This document shows positions 25,035 through 37,122 of a DNA stretch of 64,000 nt, one piece after another (the stretch's first letter is position 1; each line of letters starts with the position of its first letter). Both the position numbers and the translations under genes were made by a program. The notes under the pieces are model-generated. The model made no database searches. It was not told the DNA's origin and worked only from the letters and a program-made list of their open reading frames with translations. This DNA comes from Adiantum capillus-veneris (Eukaryota > Streptophyta > Polypodiopsida > Polypodiales > Pteridaceae): the NCBI GenBank assembly GCA_014529385.2, contig CM043944.1, positions 82,328,384 through 82,392,383 on the forward strand, written 5' to 3'.

Positions 25035-25628
25035 GTAAGAATCCCTAATTTCAAGGAAGCCTGCCAAGATTAAGGGGGACAAAGGCTTTGAATGGGCTAT
25101 TTTGGTAGGGTCTCCTCCACCTTTGACCCCTAAAAAGGTAGGGGGAAGGGGGGGTAACCATTTAAAAAGTAGGGAAGGAAGGGGTAAACCATTTGAAAAG
25201 TAGGGGGTAGGGGGTCTTCTCTCTCTAGCTTTTTGGCCAACTTGTAAGTGGCCTCTTAAACTCTCCCATGCCACCTAAGCAAATCCGTGGGTCAAAGAGG
25301 TCAAAAAATGACTTTTTTCAAAAACATTCAAAAAAACTCTTTTCCCCCCCCTAAAAAGTACCCCCAACATATATACATATTAAAAAAATATTTTTAAGTT
25401 AAATTACTCATAATTCAACATTTTTTGACTCCCTCCAAAACTTTTAGGAAACTCCTCCCAAAATTGAAAACTTTCCCGCCTAATCTAAGCTCCTCTCCTA
25501 CACCCATCCCCCTTGCACCTGCACCTGCTGCTGCACCTACACACCCATCTCTCCATCCTTCAAGCTCCATCTCTCCATCCTACAATCTCTATCTCTCCAT
25601 CCTTTAAGCTCCATCTCTCCATCCTACA
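25035..25628. other. Element subterminal region and 5' leader, copy 2
   Basis: Holds AAGCAAATCCGTGGGTCAAA (25270-25290), conserved in copy 1, then AT-rich sequence with GTCAAAAAATGAC-type words and a CT-rich leader with repeated CTCCATC words. No frame. Confidence 0.6.
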
Positions 25629-28480
25629 ATGCCTCTTGACGACGTGACCAATGTCCCAGCAAGCTCTTCACGCGGTAGGTCTCCAGGGCTTTTCCTACGC
25701 CTACCTCAAGAGTATGTTCCGACAAAGAAAACATGCTTGGTACATTACCTTCAGCCAACGAACGCCGCGCTCAAGGGAGAAGAATGTGGATCTCTGGACA
25801 GACGGATGCTTGTATCCAATCCTTCTCTCAATGTTTATCCGTCTTTTACAAACATTCCATCACTGTTGCAATACGTTGGAAATGGAGAGCAAGGTTTGTT
25901 GGGCTACTGCAAGAGACTCAACAAACACGAGATTGCGTGGTCCGAGATCTACTTGCGTCATTGGCAGTTGCTCAATGGGAGTTTCCACAATCTTCAAGAT
26001 CAAATGCAAACAGCTAGTAGTGCGCTTGAGGAGGCAAAGAGTACCATCACAACCAAGGAAAATGTGATTAAAAATCTTGAGGATACTCTTTCACACATGA
26101 AGAAGTACTGCCATGGGAGGTAGGGTAAGGAAACGAGAGTTGTCCAAAATTCAGACTCTTGCACCACGTGGAGGTGCAAGAAAACGAAGGGTGACAGCTA
26201 TGAGGTAACATGTTCTATCCCTCATGTGTTTAAGTCTAATACCGCTCATCATTGTTGTTTTGGGCAATAGGAACTTCGTCCAAGAAACGTGCGGCGGTGA
26301 GAATGCATCAGCTAGGGCTACTTTACTTCGTTCTTGTTTCAACAAAGAGGATTTTATTGGGATGCTTGATGCTCCAGAGGCAAAACACTTGAAAGACGCA
26401 ATCACTCAGAGAGTTCTTAGTGATTTTTCTAATATTGTCACTGATCTAGATGTTCAGGATATTTGTGATGCTGTTGGGATTAGTACGAAGGGCTATCAAG
26501 CAATATATCAAGTGTTAAAAGATGCATTAAGAAGTCGAGTCACGGAAAACCTATTCCCACTTCCTCACAGAGTGGCGATTGCCAAGAAGGTGTCAAATGA
26601 AGATGTTGTTCACCGATTAGGGGACTACTTGTATATTGAAGACACGATGCCTCTTCAGCCGCTCCGTAGCAAATCACAAGGAAGGAAGGGCCGCGGGAAG
26701 GGAAGCGGTGTTGCTTCTAACAGTGGTTGCGGACCGAAGGGTTTGTTTACACCAAATTCAACAATATCTTTGTGACTTGATACGATTGCAGCAGTCCATG
26801 GCTGTTTTCTACAATTTGAGTGATGCAGTTAGTTTAGAGTTGCCTACATGCTCTATGATGTGTCATAACATGCATTCTGAGGCTTTATGTTGTTGGCAGT
26901 TCTTGAAGGCAAGCTTGTGTTCGTGCTAAATTTGGATGAGTGTGTAATTGTTAAAGGGAGAAAGTTGGAGAGAATGAGCATCACGCTTATGAATGAAGCC
27001 CTAGCTTATGCCAAGCAATCTTGCAGTTCGAGTGAAGCGACAAATCCCTCTTTTAGTGTGCAATCAGAGAAGGATATATTGGTGGGTGTGCAATTGAAGT
27101 TCCGAAAGAGACACATGAAGTCCTTGCATGGATTTTCAGTAGAATCCCATGGGTCACAGAGGTCATTAAAGCTCAAATAAACGGTGAGAAGCTCATGGTT
27201 CCAGGACGTGGGAGTTTGATGTTGAATGGCATTTAGGTGTGATCTAAAGACCATAAAGTGCATGCTTGGATGCAAACAAGGTGCAAATTCTTTACTTCCC
27301 TGTCCATTCTGTACAAAAGGGCACAAGACAAGTCGAGCAACTCAAGTGGAAGGTCAGACGAAGATAATGATGACCATATAAATAGGGAGTGGCAAACTTC
27401 GGTTCTTTCATGTGATATGCTGTAGGGCCCAATAGGGATAGCAAAGATCCTGGAACCCCATAATTTCCTTCTCCCTCAACAATGTTTACTTTTGTACATT
27501 GCATGCGTTTATGCGAATATTTGATAGGATCCTAAAGCATCACATTGATTATGTGTTCACAATGAAGCCCCTTCAACGGTCAAAAGACTCCTTGCAGGGG
27601 GTGGAGACGCTCCGTAATGAGATTGGATGTCACTGATCAAGGGTGAACATTGTAGCAGAGACTTGTAGGAGAAGACGTATGAGGTGCACAGAAGGTTTCC
27701 ATGAATGGAGCCAAGGCACGTCGATTTTCAAGAAGATGTCAAAGTCTCCAATGCAGGTATCCAAGGCAAGTGTCGATCTAGAAAGTGAGAAGCGGTGGGA
27801 GTTGTGGAAAGATTTGTTTTCATGCACGACGGACAAAGATCCCAATGTGGAGGTTGCTAACCAACGCAAGCTAGTATGGTCATCCTTTCAAAAGGTTGTG
27901 CAATTGATGAATCTTTCAAGCACCACCGTTGAGCAGCGAGAGGAGTTCAAGAAGGTGCTTTATGAATTCACAAAGGCCGCTAAGGACGGATGGTCTGAAA
28001 GCAAGATTACAACACTACATGGTTTTGTTTTAACAGACTTAATACATATGCAATGTTTGAAAATGCAACTTTTCTATTGGATTATCTCCTTTTTGGTTGT
28101 TTTAGCACATTCTCTATGCGCATGGTGCATACTTCATGGACCGCTATGGTTCGCTTGATATATGGAGTACACAAGGCATGGAAAGTCCCACTATAGAGCA
28201 AAAGGAGTCTACTTCAAGAATACTCGGCATGGTGGTGGTAGTTCACACTCCAACTACCTCCAAGAGATGTTAACTGTTTTTTAGGCACACCTTTGGAGAA
28301 CTGGTACTATTGAGAAAGCAAGAGAGTCGATGTTAGCAAAGCAATTACGCAACGCCTCCCGTACTGCAACATCCGAGAAGTGGAAGCACTCGCGAGCGTC
28401 CCTGGGCCATGAAGCTTGGCGTGCAACTAAGTATCGAAAAGGCATTGTTTGGGCATCGCGTCAGCCGTCCGCATGATCCA
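25629..28480 (+). pseudogene. Transposase-like gene, copy 2 (decayed)
   Basis: Same exon plan as copy 1. Exon 1 is 25629-26204 (GLLGYCKRL and a coiled coil; a frame break near 26120). Exon 2 starts at 26271 (NFVQETCGGENASA, where copy 1 has the TAG; DAVGISTKGYQAIYQVLKDAL; NLFPLPHRV). Exon 3 starts at about 26901 (LEGKLVFVLNLDECVIVKGR, LERMSITLMNEAL). NNVYFCTLHAFMRIFDR lies near 27480 in a shifted frame, and exon 4 starts near 28107 (HILYAHGAYFMDRYGSLDI). Many frameshifts and stops accumulate after 27060, so no functional product is possible. Residue identity with copy 1 is roughly half by eye, so the two copies are different subfamilies rather than recent duplicates. Confidence 0.8.
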
Positions 28481-28543
28481 GGTTTAGTTGTTAAATTCAA
28501 TTGGTTTATTTGAGTTTCACTCAATTGGCCGCATAGTGTGAAA

Positions 28544-28577
28544 GGGCCCAAATCTCAAAAAAAACCTATTTAAAGGT
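28544..28577 (+). promoter_or_regulatory. Upstream GGGCCC and TATTTAAAG of the H3-like pseudogene
   Basis: GGGCCC at 28544-28549 is preceded by GTGAAA, with TATTTAAAG at about 28568-28576, roughly 45 bp before the ATG at 28619. The layout parallels copy 1 (5062-5090). Confidence 0.4.
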
Positions 28578-28618
28578 TGAAGGCGCTCATTTTGTCATTT
28601 TCCCTGCTAGGTGCTACC

Positions 28619-29470
28619 ATGGCAAGAACAAAACAAATGGCTAGGATGCATATCCAGAGGGCCAGATGTCCAACGACTCAAAGGTACAGCAACAGAAGCT
28701 AGAACTTCACAAGCTCAAGTGAAGTCCACATAGAAGAAGCTGGAGCTTCAAATCAGCATGGCCAGTCCTCTACAGCTGCAAAAGAGAGAAGGAAGCATCG
28801 CCTTGTTGTCTATTCATCGGACTCCAACGATTCTGATGGAAACAGGGAGGATGAGAGCGACCAAGGCAAAGAAACAAACCACCAAAAGCAACCGTCAGAA
28901 GGCTCCGAAGAGACGCAAACAGATGAAATGCCCCATGGGTTGGCGTCCAAATACAAACTTATCAGGCTCACATGTCTATTGGGGTAGAGACACTTCCTAA
29001 AGAGAGTGGACCTACACCATCACATCCGCTCAATAGTGAAGAGCACGAATCAGATGGAGAGTGGGTGGAATCATATTATGAGGTGTTGGAAGTACCTGTG
29101 CAGAAAAAAAAGAGAAAGAGCATTGTCTACAAGAAGAAGAAGCAAGCTGTCCCAACTCGTGCCAAAAATGCACCTCCACGTCGACCTCAGAAGATACAAA
29201 AGCGCAATCGTGCTTTTGCAGAGATTTGACACTATCAAAAGAGCACCGAGCTCTTGATTCGGGGCCCCTTTTGCAAGGCTATGCAGGGTGGTTTTGTTGT
29301 ACAACACTCAGTTTTGGATGGCGCCGTCCATAGAGCAGTCTAAAGCAACAAAGCAATATTTAACTAGCATATTCAGAGGATTCTAACCTCTGTGCCATCC
29401 ATGCAAAGCGTGTAACCATTATGCCCAAGGATATGCAGCTTGCTCCCGTTTGCGCCATGAGGAGTAGCTT
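28619..29470 (+). pseudogene. Histone H3-like pseudogene, copy 2
   Basis: The ATG at 28619 opens MARTKQMAR, again the H3 N-terminus. The frame then stops, but basic Ser/Lys/Glu/Pro-rich stretches continue in shifting frames (28972-29229: SDGEWVESYYEV, KKKRKSIVYKKKK, RPQKIQKRNRAFAEI). A TGA follows FAEI; then HYQKSTELLIRG (alpha N, with KST as in canonical H3) and, after a damaged alpha 1-alpha 2 region, [19 protein letters not shown] (29368-29430). The last segment is identical to ordinary H3 from [16 protein letters not shown]. It is dead, but it independently confirms that both element subfamilies carried an H3 gene built the same way. Confidence 0.88.
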
Positions 29471-29846
29471 GTAATTAGGCATCAAACCTTTTGTATTTAC
29501 GGAACTCCAAGATTGGGAAAATTTGAATACAACGCTTTTGATTGTATACCCCACTCTGTGCATTGTATTGGAAAGAATTTGAATATAAGGTTTTTTTATT
29601 GTATACCCCACTGCGCATTGTATTGTTTTATTTTGTACCATGCGATGTAGCACTGGTCCAAGTTTTGTCTACCTTCTATTGTATGTATGTAGCCATTAGC
29701 CTGTTATTGTGAAAAATTGCCTACGTTTAGCACCTTGGCTAAGTGGGGCATGCACTTCCTAATGTATCCATGCTATGTGACTCACTATTGCATGGAAAAA
29801 GCATCTACAAAGTGTTGAAAATGTCTTGGAATGCCCCCAAACTGGC

Positions 29847-29914
29847 TGCCACAAGGGCGCGCATTTGGGGCTTCCAGAGGCCTATGGATGGACACAATGC
29901 GCGCCCTTGTGGCA
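29847..29914. repeat. Hairpin, copy 2, first
   Basis: TGCCACAAGGGCGCGCATT pairs with AATGCGCGCCCTTGTGGCA. The stem word CCACAAGGGCGCGCA is the same as in the three copy-1 hairpins. Confidence 0.9.
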
Positions 29915-30245
29915 TCCTTTTCTAGTGCTTTGCAAACACTTTCCAGTGGTTTCCAGACAATTTTGACAAGCAATAAGTATGTTTTGTTTGCTTCAATGCT
30001 TCAATTAGCATAGATGCTTCTAGCAATCATCCCCCCTTAGTCCATGTCAGTCCTATACTCCAAAATGGGCTAGATATTTCCACATAGTTTACTCTTGTGG
30101 TTTGTTAAGACAACTTTAGGTATCTGGGGCAAGATGGGCTTAAGGTTACCTGGGTATGCATGTCTTTCTGTTTTGCAACTGGGTATTAATGTCTTGTCAC
30201 TCTGTTTTGCACCTGGGTATGCTCATAGATGGGTCCAAAATCATC

Positions 30246-30313
30246 TGCCACAAGGGCACGCATTTGCACACTTCATCTGTTGATTGAAGGCCCCAATGCG
30301 CGCCCTTGTGGCA
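30246..30313. repeat. Hairpin, copy 2, second
   Basis: TGCCACAAGGGCACGCATTTG pairs with CAATGCGCGCCCTTGTGGCA with one G-T-compatible mismatch; its loop differs from that of the first. Confidence 0.9.
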
Positions 30314-30559
30314 GCATATTTTAGGGACTTCCAGGCCCTTTACTAGGCACATCCATAACTTTGGAAGCCTAGATATAACAAAGTATGCATTTTATTAATT
30401 TTAATGCCTGCCAAACCTTTAGTAGTCATAGCAGAAATTATGGTGCTTCTCATACACAATGGAAGCCCAACATATAAGAAATTCAAAACCTTGCAAGAAA
30501 GAGTCATAGACAGCAAAAAGTAGTTTCATTAAAGAAATCAATGCTTTACATGATATCCG

Positions 30560-32109
30560 GCTTTTGCTTTATGATCTTTCGAATTACAATTTTTTGGCGC
30601 TTGGCCTTTTGGGGTGGCTCCCTGTTAAGTAAAGTGGTTGTGATTTCTTGGGTGTCATTAACCCCTACAGCTTGGTTCATGCCGACATGGGCAATAAGGC
30701 GCCCGCGAAAAGTTAACATCGAAAGTGGATATTGCAAAATCTTTCTTTACAAGCACTAGAAGGTTGGCCGTTTGGGCAAGTGTTGTTAAACACAACGCCT
30801 TGGAGAGTGAACGGAGAGCAAATATATTGTAGTGACCATTGGAGAGAGTCGTCGATGGACACAAACACCACGAAACTAGTGGGAAGTGTGCCGAGGTAGT
30901 GAGCAAGTGCCGCTTGAGGTCCGAACGGCCTCCTCCTCCCCCCTGACCGTTGCGCCCAGGCGTCAACCTCCAGAACATCCTGCAAAACATAGGTTTTCTG
31001 AGATATGGCACAGAATTATGATATAACATTAACAAAATCATTTGTAACAATCAAATGTAAGTGAGCATCTATACCTCTTGTCTACGATCCTCCTCATCGG
31101 CATCCGGGTGCAAGTAAAGATCCACACTTGACTTCCCCTTTAGATCAAGCAAAACAGGTGTTGCAACAGGTGGTGGTGAATCCACTCTTGCACGTTTAGC
31201 CAAACACATGGCTTGCACGGCCACAAACTCCTCCTCAGAGACCTTGGCCTGCTCGACGGCTTCCACCTCGGCTTGTGCGATCGCCACTGTGTCCGCCAAA
31301 GTAATCCCAATGGGCAGTAGGAGATCATCGTCATGGGAGGTGGTGGTATCAACCTCAAACTTGCCATGGGCATCGAGGATGGTGAAACACTCATCCATGC
31401 GAAGCTCAAAGGATTTCTCCAGATCGTGCATAAACACAAACTCCTCCCCACCCACCACAATGGAGGAGAAGCGGGTAATCTCTACCTCAGGGATGGCATC
31501 CCGAGTGCTAGTTCCTTCTGGCGGTCCTGAGGATGAACCAACAGATGGAGAGGCCTCCAAGAGGCCTTGAATCCCTACAGGGTAGGTCAAGGCAAGCGTC
31601 CTCTCCTCTGCGGATGAGTCAATGGCCACGGGCTTGAGGTCCTTCACATCAGCCAGTACCCCGCCGATCTGCAAGTGTGGTAGCACTACGTCAGGGCCTT
31701 CTGGGCACTCGTGAAGGAGGAAGATCATTATGGCCTGAATAGAGAAAAAAGTGTTTCCGATACTTCCCTTACGCATTGCTCGCACATCATCACATTCAAG
31801 CCGCACATATTGTCCGACGGGTTGTGCTATGGTGGCAAAGCGTGCAAGCCGCTGATGAAATGGCCTGTCCCCTTGGTAGATGTGGTGGAGAAGGCCTTCA
31901 GGGACCCATTGCCCTAGCCGGTTTGGTAACTCAACAATGAATCTCCCCATGCACATGGAAATGTATGAAGTAATGTGCTCAACAGATTGAGAGTGGAGGG
32001 TCAAGGTGGTTTCCAAATCGGGTTGGGTTGTGAAAAATGCTTGAAGCTCAGGGCGATTTGCATGCCCAACCTCAGTAAGGAATGCATCTAAAGCACTAGT
32101 AGCAGCCAT
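30560..32109 (-). pseudogene. Element gene B, copy 2 (exon 2 frameshifted)
   Basis: Exon 1 is 32109-31075 (345 codons, fully open) and exon 2 starts at 30979, with a GT-AG intron at the position seen in copy 1. Conserved with copy 1: F.T.PDLE.T..LH, GDRPFHQRLARF, LPHLQIGG, IPEVEITRFSS, GGEEFVFMHDLEKSFELRMDEC and FGPQAALAHYLG. At the codon of the copy-1 TAG this copy has Gln (EAVEQAKVSEEE). Exon 2 shifts frame near 30850 (SLSKALCLTTLAQTANLLVLVKKDF continues in another frame). An in-frame upstream ATG at 32151 exists, but the copy-1 alignment favours 32109. Function unknown. Confidence 0.75.
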
Positions 32110-32181
32110 GTCTTCTCTTTGCCTGATTGGGTATGCTAGGTCTCTCTGCAATGCTAGGATGAAAATGGTGAAATGAGGAGG

Positions 32182-32200
32182 TGGTCCCCCTTATATAGAC
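32182..32200 (-). promoter_or_regulatory. TATA box of element gene B, copy 2
   Basis: Minus-strand TATATAAGGGGGACCACCT, nearly the same as TATAAAAGGGGGTCCACCT in copy 1 at a similar distance (about 85 bp) from the start. Confidence 0.55.
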
Positions 32201-32319
32201 ATATTCCATCTCGAAAAAAATAAAAAATATTCATTTAAAAAATAAATTTACACCACCTTAAAACTCAAGTACAAAATCAAGTACAACACCTTAAAACTTT
32301 TCAAAATCTTTAATAAAAT

Positions 32320-32499
32320 TGAAGGGGATCGGGGAGCACCACAGACGGAGAGAGAAGGAGACACACACGATGTGGGTGGGGAGACTCAAAGAGTGGCAGC
32401 TCCGCCTATACAGTATACTCACTATAAGTATAGGGTAACAGTGGGCGGGCGCCCATGACCTGGGCGACCGGTCAAGGCACATAGGCCTTAACCCCAACA
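32320..32499 (-). repeat. Copia-B 3' LTR
   Basis: TG...CA, about four substitutions plus a (GA)n length change relative to the 5' LTR. Confidence 0.93.
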
Positions 32500-32640
32500 A
32501 CCTCCCACTTAAAGGCCAATGTGCCTTTAAGCAAGATCTACTAGTGTACAACTAATAGAAGGTGAAATATTCTCTCAACCTATGCCCACTGACTCTCGAT
32601 GAGCTAGTGCATCCGGCTCTACTGATAGACAAACATCCCG

Positions 32641-33009
32641 CTACGGAAGCCACACAGAGCTAGCTCCAAGCTCTACAAAGAGTCTACAAGAGCTCATGCA
32701 CTCCTGCAAGTATCCGTCCAATACCTGCAAACCACCCCTATGCTCTATGTCGAGATCAATCATCGAACAACTAATCAACCCTGCTGCAAATGCTCCTACT
32801 GCAGCTGCTATGTCGGGCCTCGAGATCAGCATCTCGTACATGAGGACACCGAACGTTGATGCAACCCTGGCAACCTCTGCCACCTCCAACTCAGAACTCA
32901 ACTCATGGCAATCCTGTCCCCTATCATAGAGACCATGGCACTCTGACTCTGAGCTCTGGAGTGACTCCTTGTGCCCACCACATATCACATGTGTACCAAG
33001 AGTATCCAT
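32641..33009 (-). pseudogene. Copia-B residual reverse transcriptase end
   Basis: A short frame with VASTFGVLMYEMLISRPDIAAAVGA, which corresponds to the Copia block normally read as VGSLMYAMLCTRPDIAYAVG between reverse transcriptase and RNase H. It follows gag almost directly, so about 2.5 kb of pol has been lost. No RNase H catalytic motifs remain. Confidence 0.65.
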
Positions 33010-34236
33010 CTATCCTGAATTTGCATCAAGCTCTGGCATAAGCATATCAAGAAATGACTCCACAATAGCCGACATCTCAACATCCATGTGAGTCATCTCT
33101 GTCATCACCTCTGATGACTCATCCTGTTGTGACTCACTAGAGCTGTCTCGCTCTACTTGTGCATCCGTAGACGCAACCTGCACAAAAAGGTCACTGCTCT
33201 GCACTCCATGCAAAGAATCCTGCAACCCACAAGCAAAAGAGACTCGCCTGCTCTCTCGCTGTCTACCTGGCTGCATGATCACAAAGACAACACCGTCTCT
33301 CCCGTGATCCACATGCAATGAGTAACCTGTACCACTCCTGGCACCTCTCGCAATCACTAGCGAACCTAAATGCATCACAGAATCTCGCTCTCGTAGCGAA
33401 ATCTGACATCCACAATCTCTAAGCTGACCAATCGAGATCAAACTCACTGTCAAATCTAGTACATAGCGCACATGTCGTAACAAGTAAGATGCACCACTCG
33501 GTAATGACAGTCTCACATCTCCTGCACCTGCTATCGCATGCACCGATCCATCAGTCAAAGGTACACTGCCAAGCATCCCACTAGAATAGCTACAAAACCA
33601 TTCACGATGCGATGTGACATGAAACATAGCATCTACATCTAGCAACCACTGCGAAGGGAGTGCACTATCCACATGTATAGCATCTCGTGCATAGCTCGAG
33701 GTAAAAGTGACATCCCCGTCACTAGTATACTCCGACACTACATCTGCCTCAACTGTCAAAGCAACTGAGTCCATGGCATCACTACATACATCTCTGAGAC
33801 TGCCATGTCTCCTACGATGTCGCATACGACGAAAACAGCGCCGTCTAACGTGTCCAGAATGACCGCAATACCAACATGTCACCTGTCGGCGTACTCGTGA
33901 ATGTACATGTCTCACACGAGTCCTTGATGACTCAGATCTAACATACATATCATGTAATTTGCGCCAAAGTGCTCTCGAAGTAGTCTCATACATAGCAAGA
34001 GCATATACAGATTCCGCAAGGTGCAAAGAGAGTGTAGATAGTGCCATCTCCTCTAGCTCCTGCCACTGATCGTCAGACAAGCATGAAGGTCTACCTGCAT
34101 CACCACTCAATGGTCCATGCAACCCTCGTTGTGTCAATGCGTCAAGCATACACTCTCTCCATGCTGCAAAGTCTGACCCATCAAACATGCGCATTTCGGA
34201 GAGATCATAATCTGAGCGATCACCTGTCTCTGCCAT
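33010..34236 (-). CDS. Copia-B gag with zinc knuckle and degenerate protease site
   Basis: An open frame of about 408 codons. The start at 34236 (MAETGDRSDYD) is preferred over an ATG two codons upstream. MFDGSDFAAWRECMLDAL and LWRKLHDMYV are gag (UBN2-type) features. CWYCGHSGHVRRRC is a CCHC knuckle near residue 138, and the protease region WLLDVDAMFHVTSHREW has DVDA where active elements have DSGA. The rest (SYLLRHVRYVLDLTVSLISIGQL) is the pre-integrase beta strand region. An intact gag without pol is the pattern of elements that rely on another element for reverse transcription and integration. Confidence 0.8.
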   Translation of the reverse strand: MAETGDRSDYDLSEMRMFDGSDFAAWRECMLDALTQRGLHGPLSGDAGRPSCLSDDQWQELEEMALSTLSLHLAESVYALAMYETTSRALWRKLHDMYVRSESSRTRVRHVHSRVRRQVTCWYCGHSGHVRRRCFRRMRHRRRHGSLRDVCSDAMDSVALTVEADVVSEYTSDGDVTFTSSYARDAIHVDSALPSQWLLDVDAMFHVTSHREWFCSYSSGMLGSVPLTDGSVHAIAGAGDVRLSLPSGASYLLRHVRYVLDLTVSLISIGQLRDCGCQISLRERDSVMHLGSLVIARGARSGTGYSLHVDHGRDGVVFVIMQPGRQRESRRVSFACGLQDSLHGVQSSDLFVQVASTDAQVERDSSSESQQDESSEVMTEMTHMDVEMSAIVESFLDMLMPELDANSG

Positions 34237-35610
34237 GAGCACAATGTAGCAAACTAGAAAGCAAAATCACCTCACCAACAACACCTGGAAACTGTCTACA
34301 AATATGGCCAGAAACACAATGTAAAACCTGTTAGACACACTCCAAAATAGAGCTCCCGCAATGTCAATACAAGCCTCGCCTGCTCTAGTATCACACTGCA
34401 ATCAAACGCACTACTTACAAGACGCATTCATGACGACCATAACCTTGTGCATAATCTTCACCGAATCAGCCCTGAAATTCAGCCCAAAATTACAAAATTC
34501 TCAGCCCTCTTGCATGGCCAAAAACAGTCCGTAATTCAGCCCCACACTACCAACCGTAGTGCATAAAGAATCAGCCCAAAACTTCTCCAAGAAGTTATGA
34601 CTTGTTCGGTCTGAAGATCACCTGCACACACGCCGTCATAAAGCATATATCTGTGAGCTAATCACCAAGCCCACATTGTGCGGTATCGATGCATACACAC
34701 GCACAAATCTCCCACCTGCAGAGAACACCGCACGCAAATGCTGAGTGCAACCCGCAATCTCTACCTAGATCGCATAAATGATGCGCATAAAACTCCTGGG
34801 AAAATTTCGCCAGAGTTTCGTCAGTAAAACGGCCACAAAACCAGTAACCAAACTGACTGCACGCTCAAAACCATGAACAACCAAAGCGCATCAAACCGCA
34901 CTCCAAATGCATGCACCAATCCCCACACTTTGCATACATCATTGCAAACACCTGCAAATCTAGTACACAAATATCTTCTCTACCTGTGACTGCCAAAAAA
35001 CATGCTCGAGGCATACATTGCCGAGCTCAAAATGCAATCCCATTAGTCTCCCTGAGCATCAAACCACATAAGGCATACATCGTATCCTCCCACCTATGAG
35101 GAAACTTGCAGCAAATATCACTCTCACATCTGAGAGCAAACCATGTATGGAATCCTCGACACACAATAAACAACTGCTGCTGCAGAAAATTCAGCGTTCA
35201 GAATTTTAAAATTCTGATATGACGAGCGCGTCCGAAGCGTGCCAAAACCCCAAGGTAGACTCCTGGATCACATGTATCTAAGTCCGAGTGTGAAAGCTAT
35301 GCCAAAAACCTCCGTTTCAACCCAAAAACGCAGCATAAACTGCCAAAAGAGGGCTGAAAAATGCAGCTCCTCAACCGTAGCTCGAATGAGGTTTCTGATG
35401 GCTCGAATGGCTTCGAAAGGGGGGTAAGACGCCAAGACACCCAGGACACCTGCTGAAAACGCTCTCGAAAAGCTGAATTTGCCGATGCCGAAGTCGAAAC
35501 CCTGTTTGCACTCTTGAAAGTGCGCACGCACGCGGACGCGATTTCGGGAATGAAACTGGCTCTCCGTTGTCGTCGTGACTATGCACACACGCGCTCCCTC
35601 TGCACCTACG
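34237..35610. other. Copia-B untranslated leader
   Basis: About 1.35 kb between the primer-binding site and gag with no conserved frame, proportionally very long. Confidence 0.5.
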
Positions 35611-35623
35611 CTCTGATACCAAT

Positions 35624-35820
35624 TGAAGGGGATCGGGGAGCACCACAGACGGAGAGTGAGAGAGAGAGAGAGAGAGAAGGAGACACACACGATGTGGGTG
35701 GGGAGACTCAAAGAGTGGCAGCTCCCCCTATACAGTATACTCACTATAAGTATAGGGTAACAGTGGCGGGCGCCCATGACCTGCGCGATCGGTCAAGGCA
35801 CATAGGCCTTAACCCCAACA
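35624..35820 (-). repeat. Copia-B 5' LTR
   Basis: 197 bp, adjoining the primer-binding site; carries an expanded (GA)n near its outer end. Confidence 0.93.
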
Positions 35821-35860
35821 AAAATATCCAATATATAAACGATTAAAGTTACTAGCCAAT

Positions 35861-37122
35861 TCACTTAGACAAGATGATTTCATCTGTAGCCCAATCTTTG
35901 TAAACAAGCATAGTGGCCTCCATCCGCCTTCCAATCTATACAACCAAAAAATGGGCAATCAAAATACAAAAACCCACAAAAAATAAGAAAAGGTAGCTAA
36001 GCAAGCACAAAGCAGACCTTGCGTTGTTCCAGTTTGAAACTTGCATTACCGACATCCTCGAATCCCATTATGACAAAGGGTTCCCGAAGATTGGCAAGAG
36101 TCCAATGCGGATTCACTGCAACCACCTCCACCTCGTTATTGGGCATGCGGACACGAATTTCAAAGGATTGAACCTCTTCGGCTGTCAGCTGCAAGGGTAT
36201 CCGTTTGCCACGTTTGTGCATCCACCTCTCGTAGCTAAACCGTGCATACAAGGTGCACCTTGCTTTCAAATACCGAAGGCAAAGCTGTGTGGGGGACACA
36301 TTGCACTTATAATGGTCACCATCATGCAAACCGTCAACATAGCCCCAATTGACACCTAGAATGGTGTCCATTGCATCTATGTCAACTTCTTTGCAAACAA
36401 ACATTGTTGGTGTTTCTACAATCGGCAGAGAGCGGAATGCATGCACAAACAAATGAATGGGACAATGCCAACTAAGACCCACCGATCTGGTTGCCTTACC
36501 AAACTTTAGGGACCCTTGGAAATCTTGCAGCACCTTGCGCTTGAAAGAAAGCAAAGCCCAATGGTCTGGAGTTGGCCATTCTGCACTCTGCAATGAGGGT
36601 GTCTCTACGGCTTCTAACCTACCATAGCTTTGGCTTGACTTCGGCACCACATACTTGTGGGAGTACATGAATATTCGCTGCTCGGTAAGTTTTTTCGATG
36701 AGACATTAGGAAACATAAGCTCCCCAATGTGAGCATGCACAACCATGAACGTGCCTGAGAGGCACTCAAGCAACTGCTCCTCAACTAAGCTGGATGGAAA
36801 AACATCTTTACAAATGCCCTTAGTTAAACATAATGATCAGATAAACTTAAACATGACATATGCATGGGATAGCTAAACCATGAAAACTTACAATGAGGTG
36901 CAAATTGAGTTGAAGCTCTCTTGAGATGGATCTCAGCTGCACTGTAGACGTGTTGCACGATGGCCACCATTCCGGACTTGGTTTCTTTGAATGCCAATAG
37001 CCAGCCCTTCCAATGAAGTTCCAATACGCCTCGACACCGTACGCGATGAGGTCCAGCACGTGACGAGTGTTGTACAACACAATCTCCTCTATCTCTGGTT
37101 TGGGCCGTCTATACGTGGACAT
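35861..37122 (-). CDS. Element gene A, copy 2, unknown function
   Basis: Three exons: 37122-36892 (MSTYRRPKPEIEEIVLYNTRHVL...), about 36788-36018 and 35935-35861 (IGRRMEATMLVYKDW...). Exons 2 and 3 match copy 1 along their length (RSVGLSWHCPIHLFVHAF, VETPTMFVCKE, CLRYLKARCTLYARFSYERWM, VRMPNNEVEVVAVNPHW, LREPFVIMGFEDV). The first junction does not keep frame with the obvious GT and AG sites, so either a different acceptor is used or there is a 1-bp lesion. This copy supplies the N-terminus missing from copy 1. No recognised domain; Trp/Tyr-rich and probably globular. Confidence 0.65.

Larger units (their letters stand above)
29471..30540. other. Inter-gene zone with two hairpins, copy 2
   Basis: AT-rich non-coding sequence between the convergent H3-like pseudogene and gene B, equivalent to 2603-4107 of copy 1. 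It holds the two palindromes listed separately; no tandem 501-bp array is present here. Confidence 0.6.
32320..35820 (-). mobile_element. Copia-B, internally deleted LTR retrotransposon
   Basis: LTRs are 32320-32499 (180 bp) and 35624-35820 (197 bp; the difference is mostly a longer (GA)n). Target duplication AAAAT is at 32315-32319 and 35821-35825. A primer-binding site matching initiator tRNA-Met (TGGTATCAGAG, 35611-35621 complement) adjoins the 5' LTR. The body keeps gag and protease but lacks integrase and most reverse transcriptase. It lies between genes B and A of H3 element copy 2. Confidence 0.93.
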
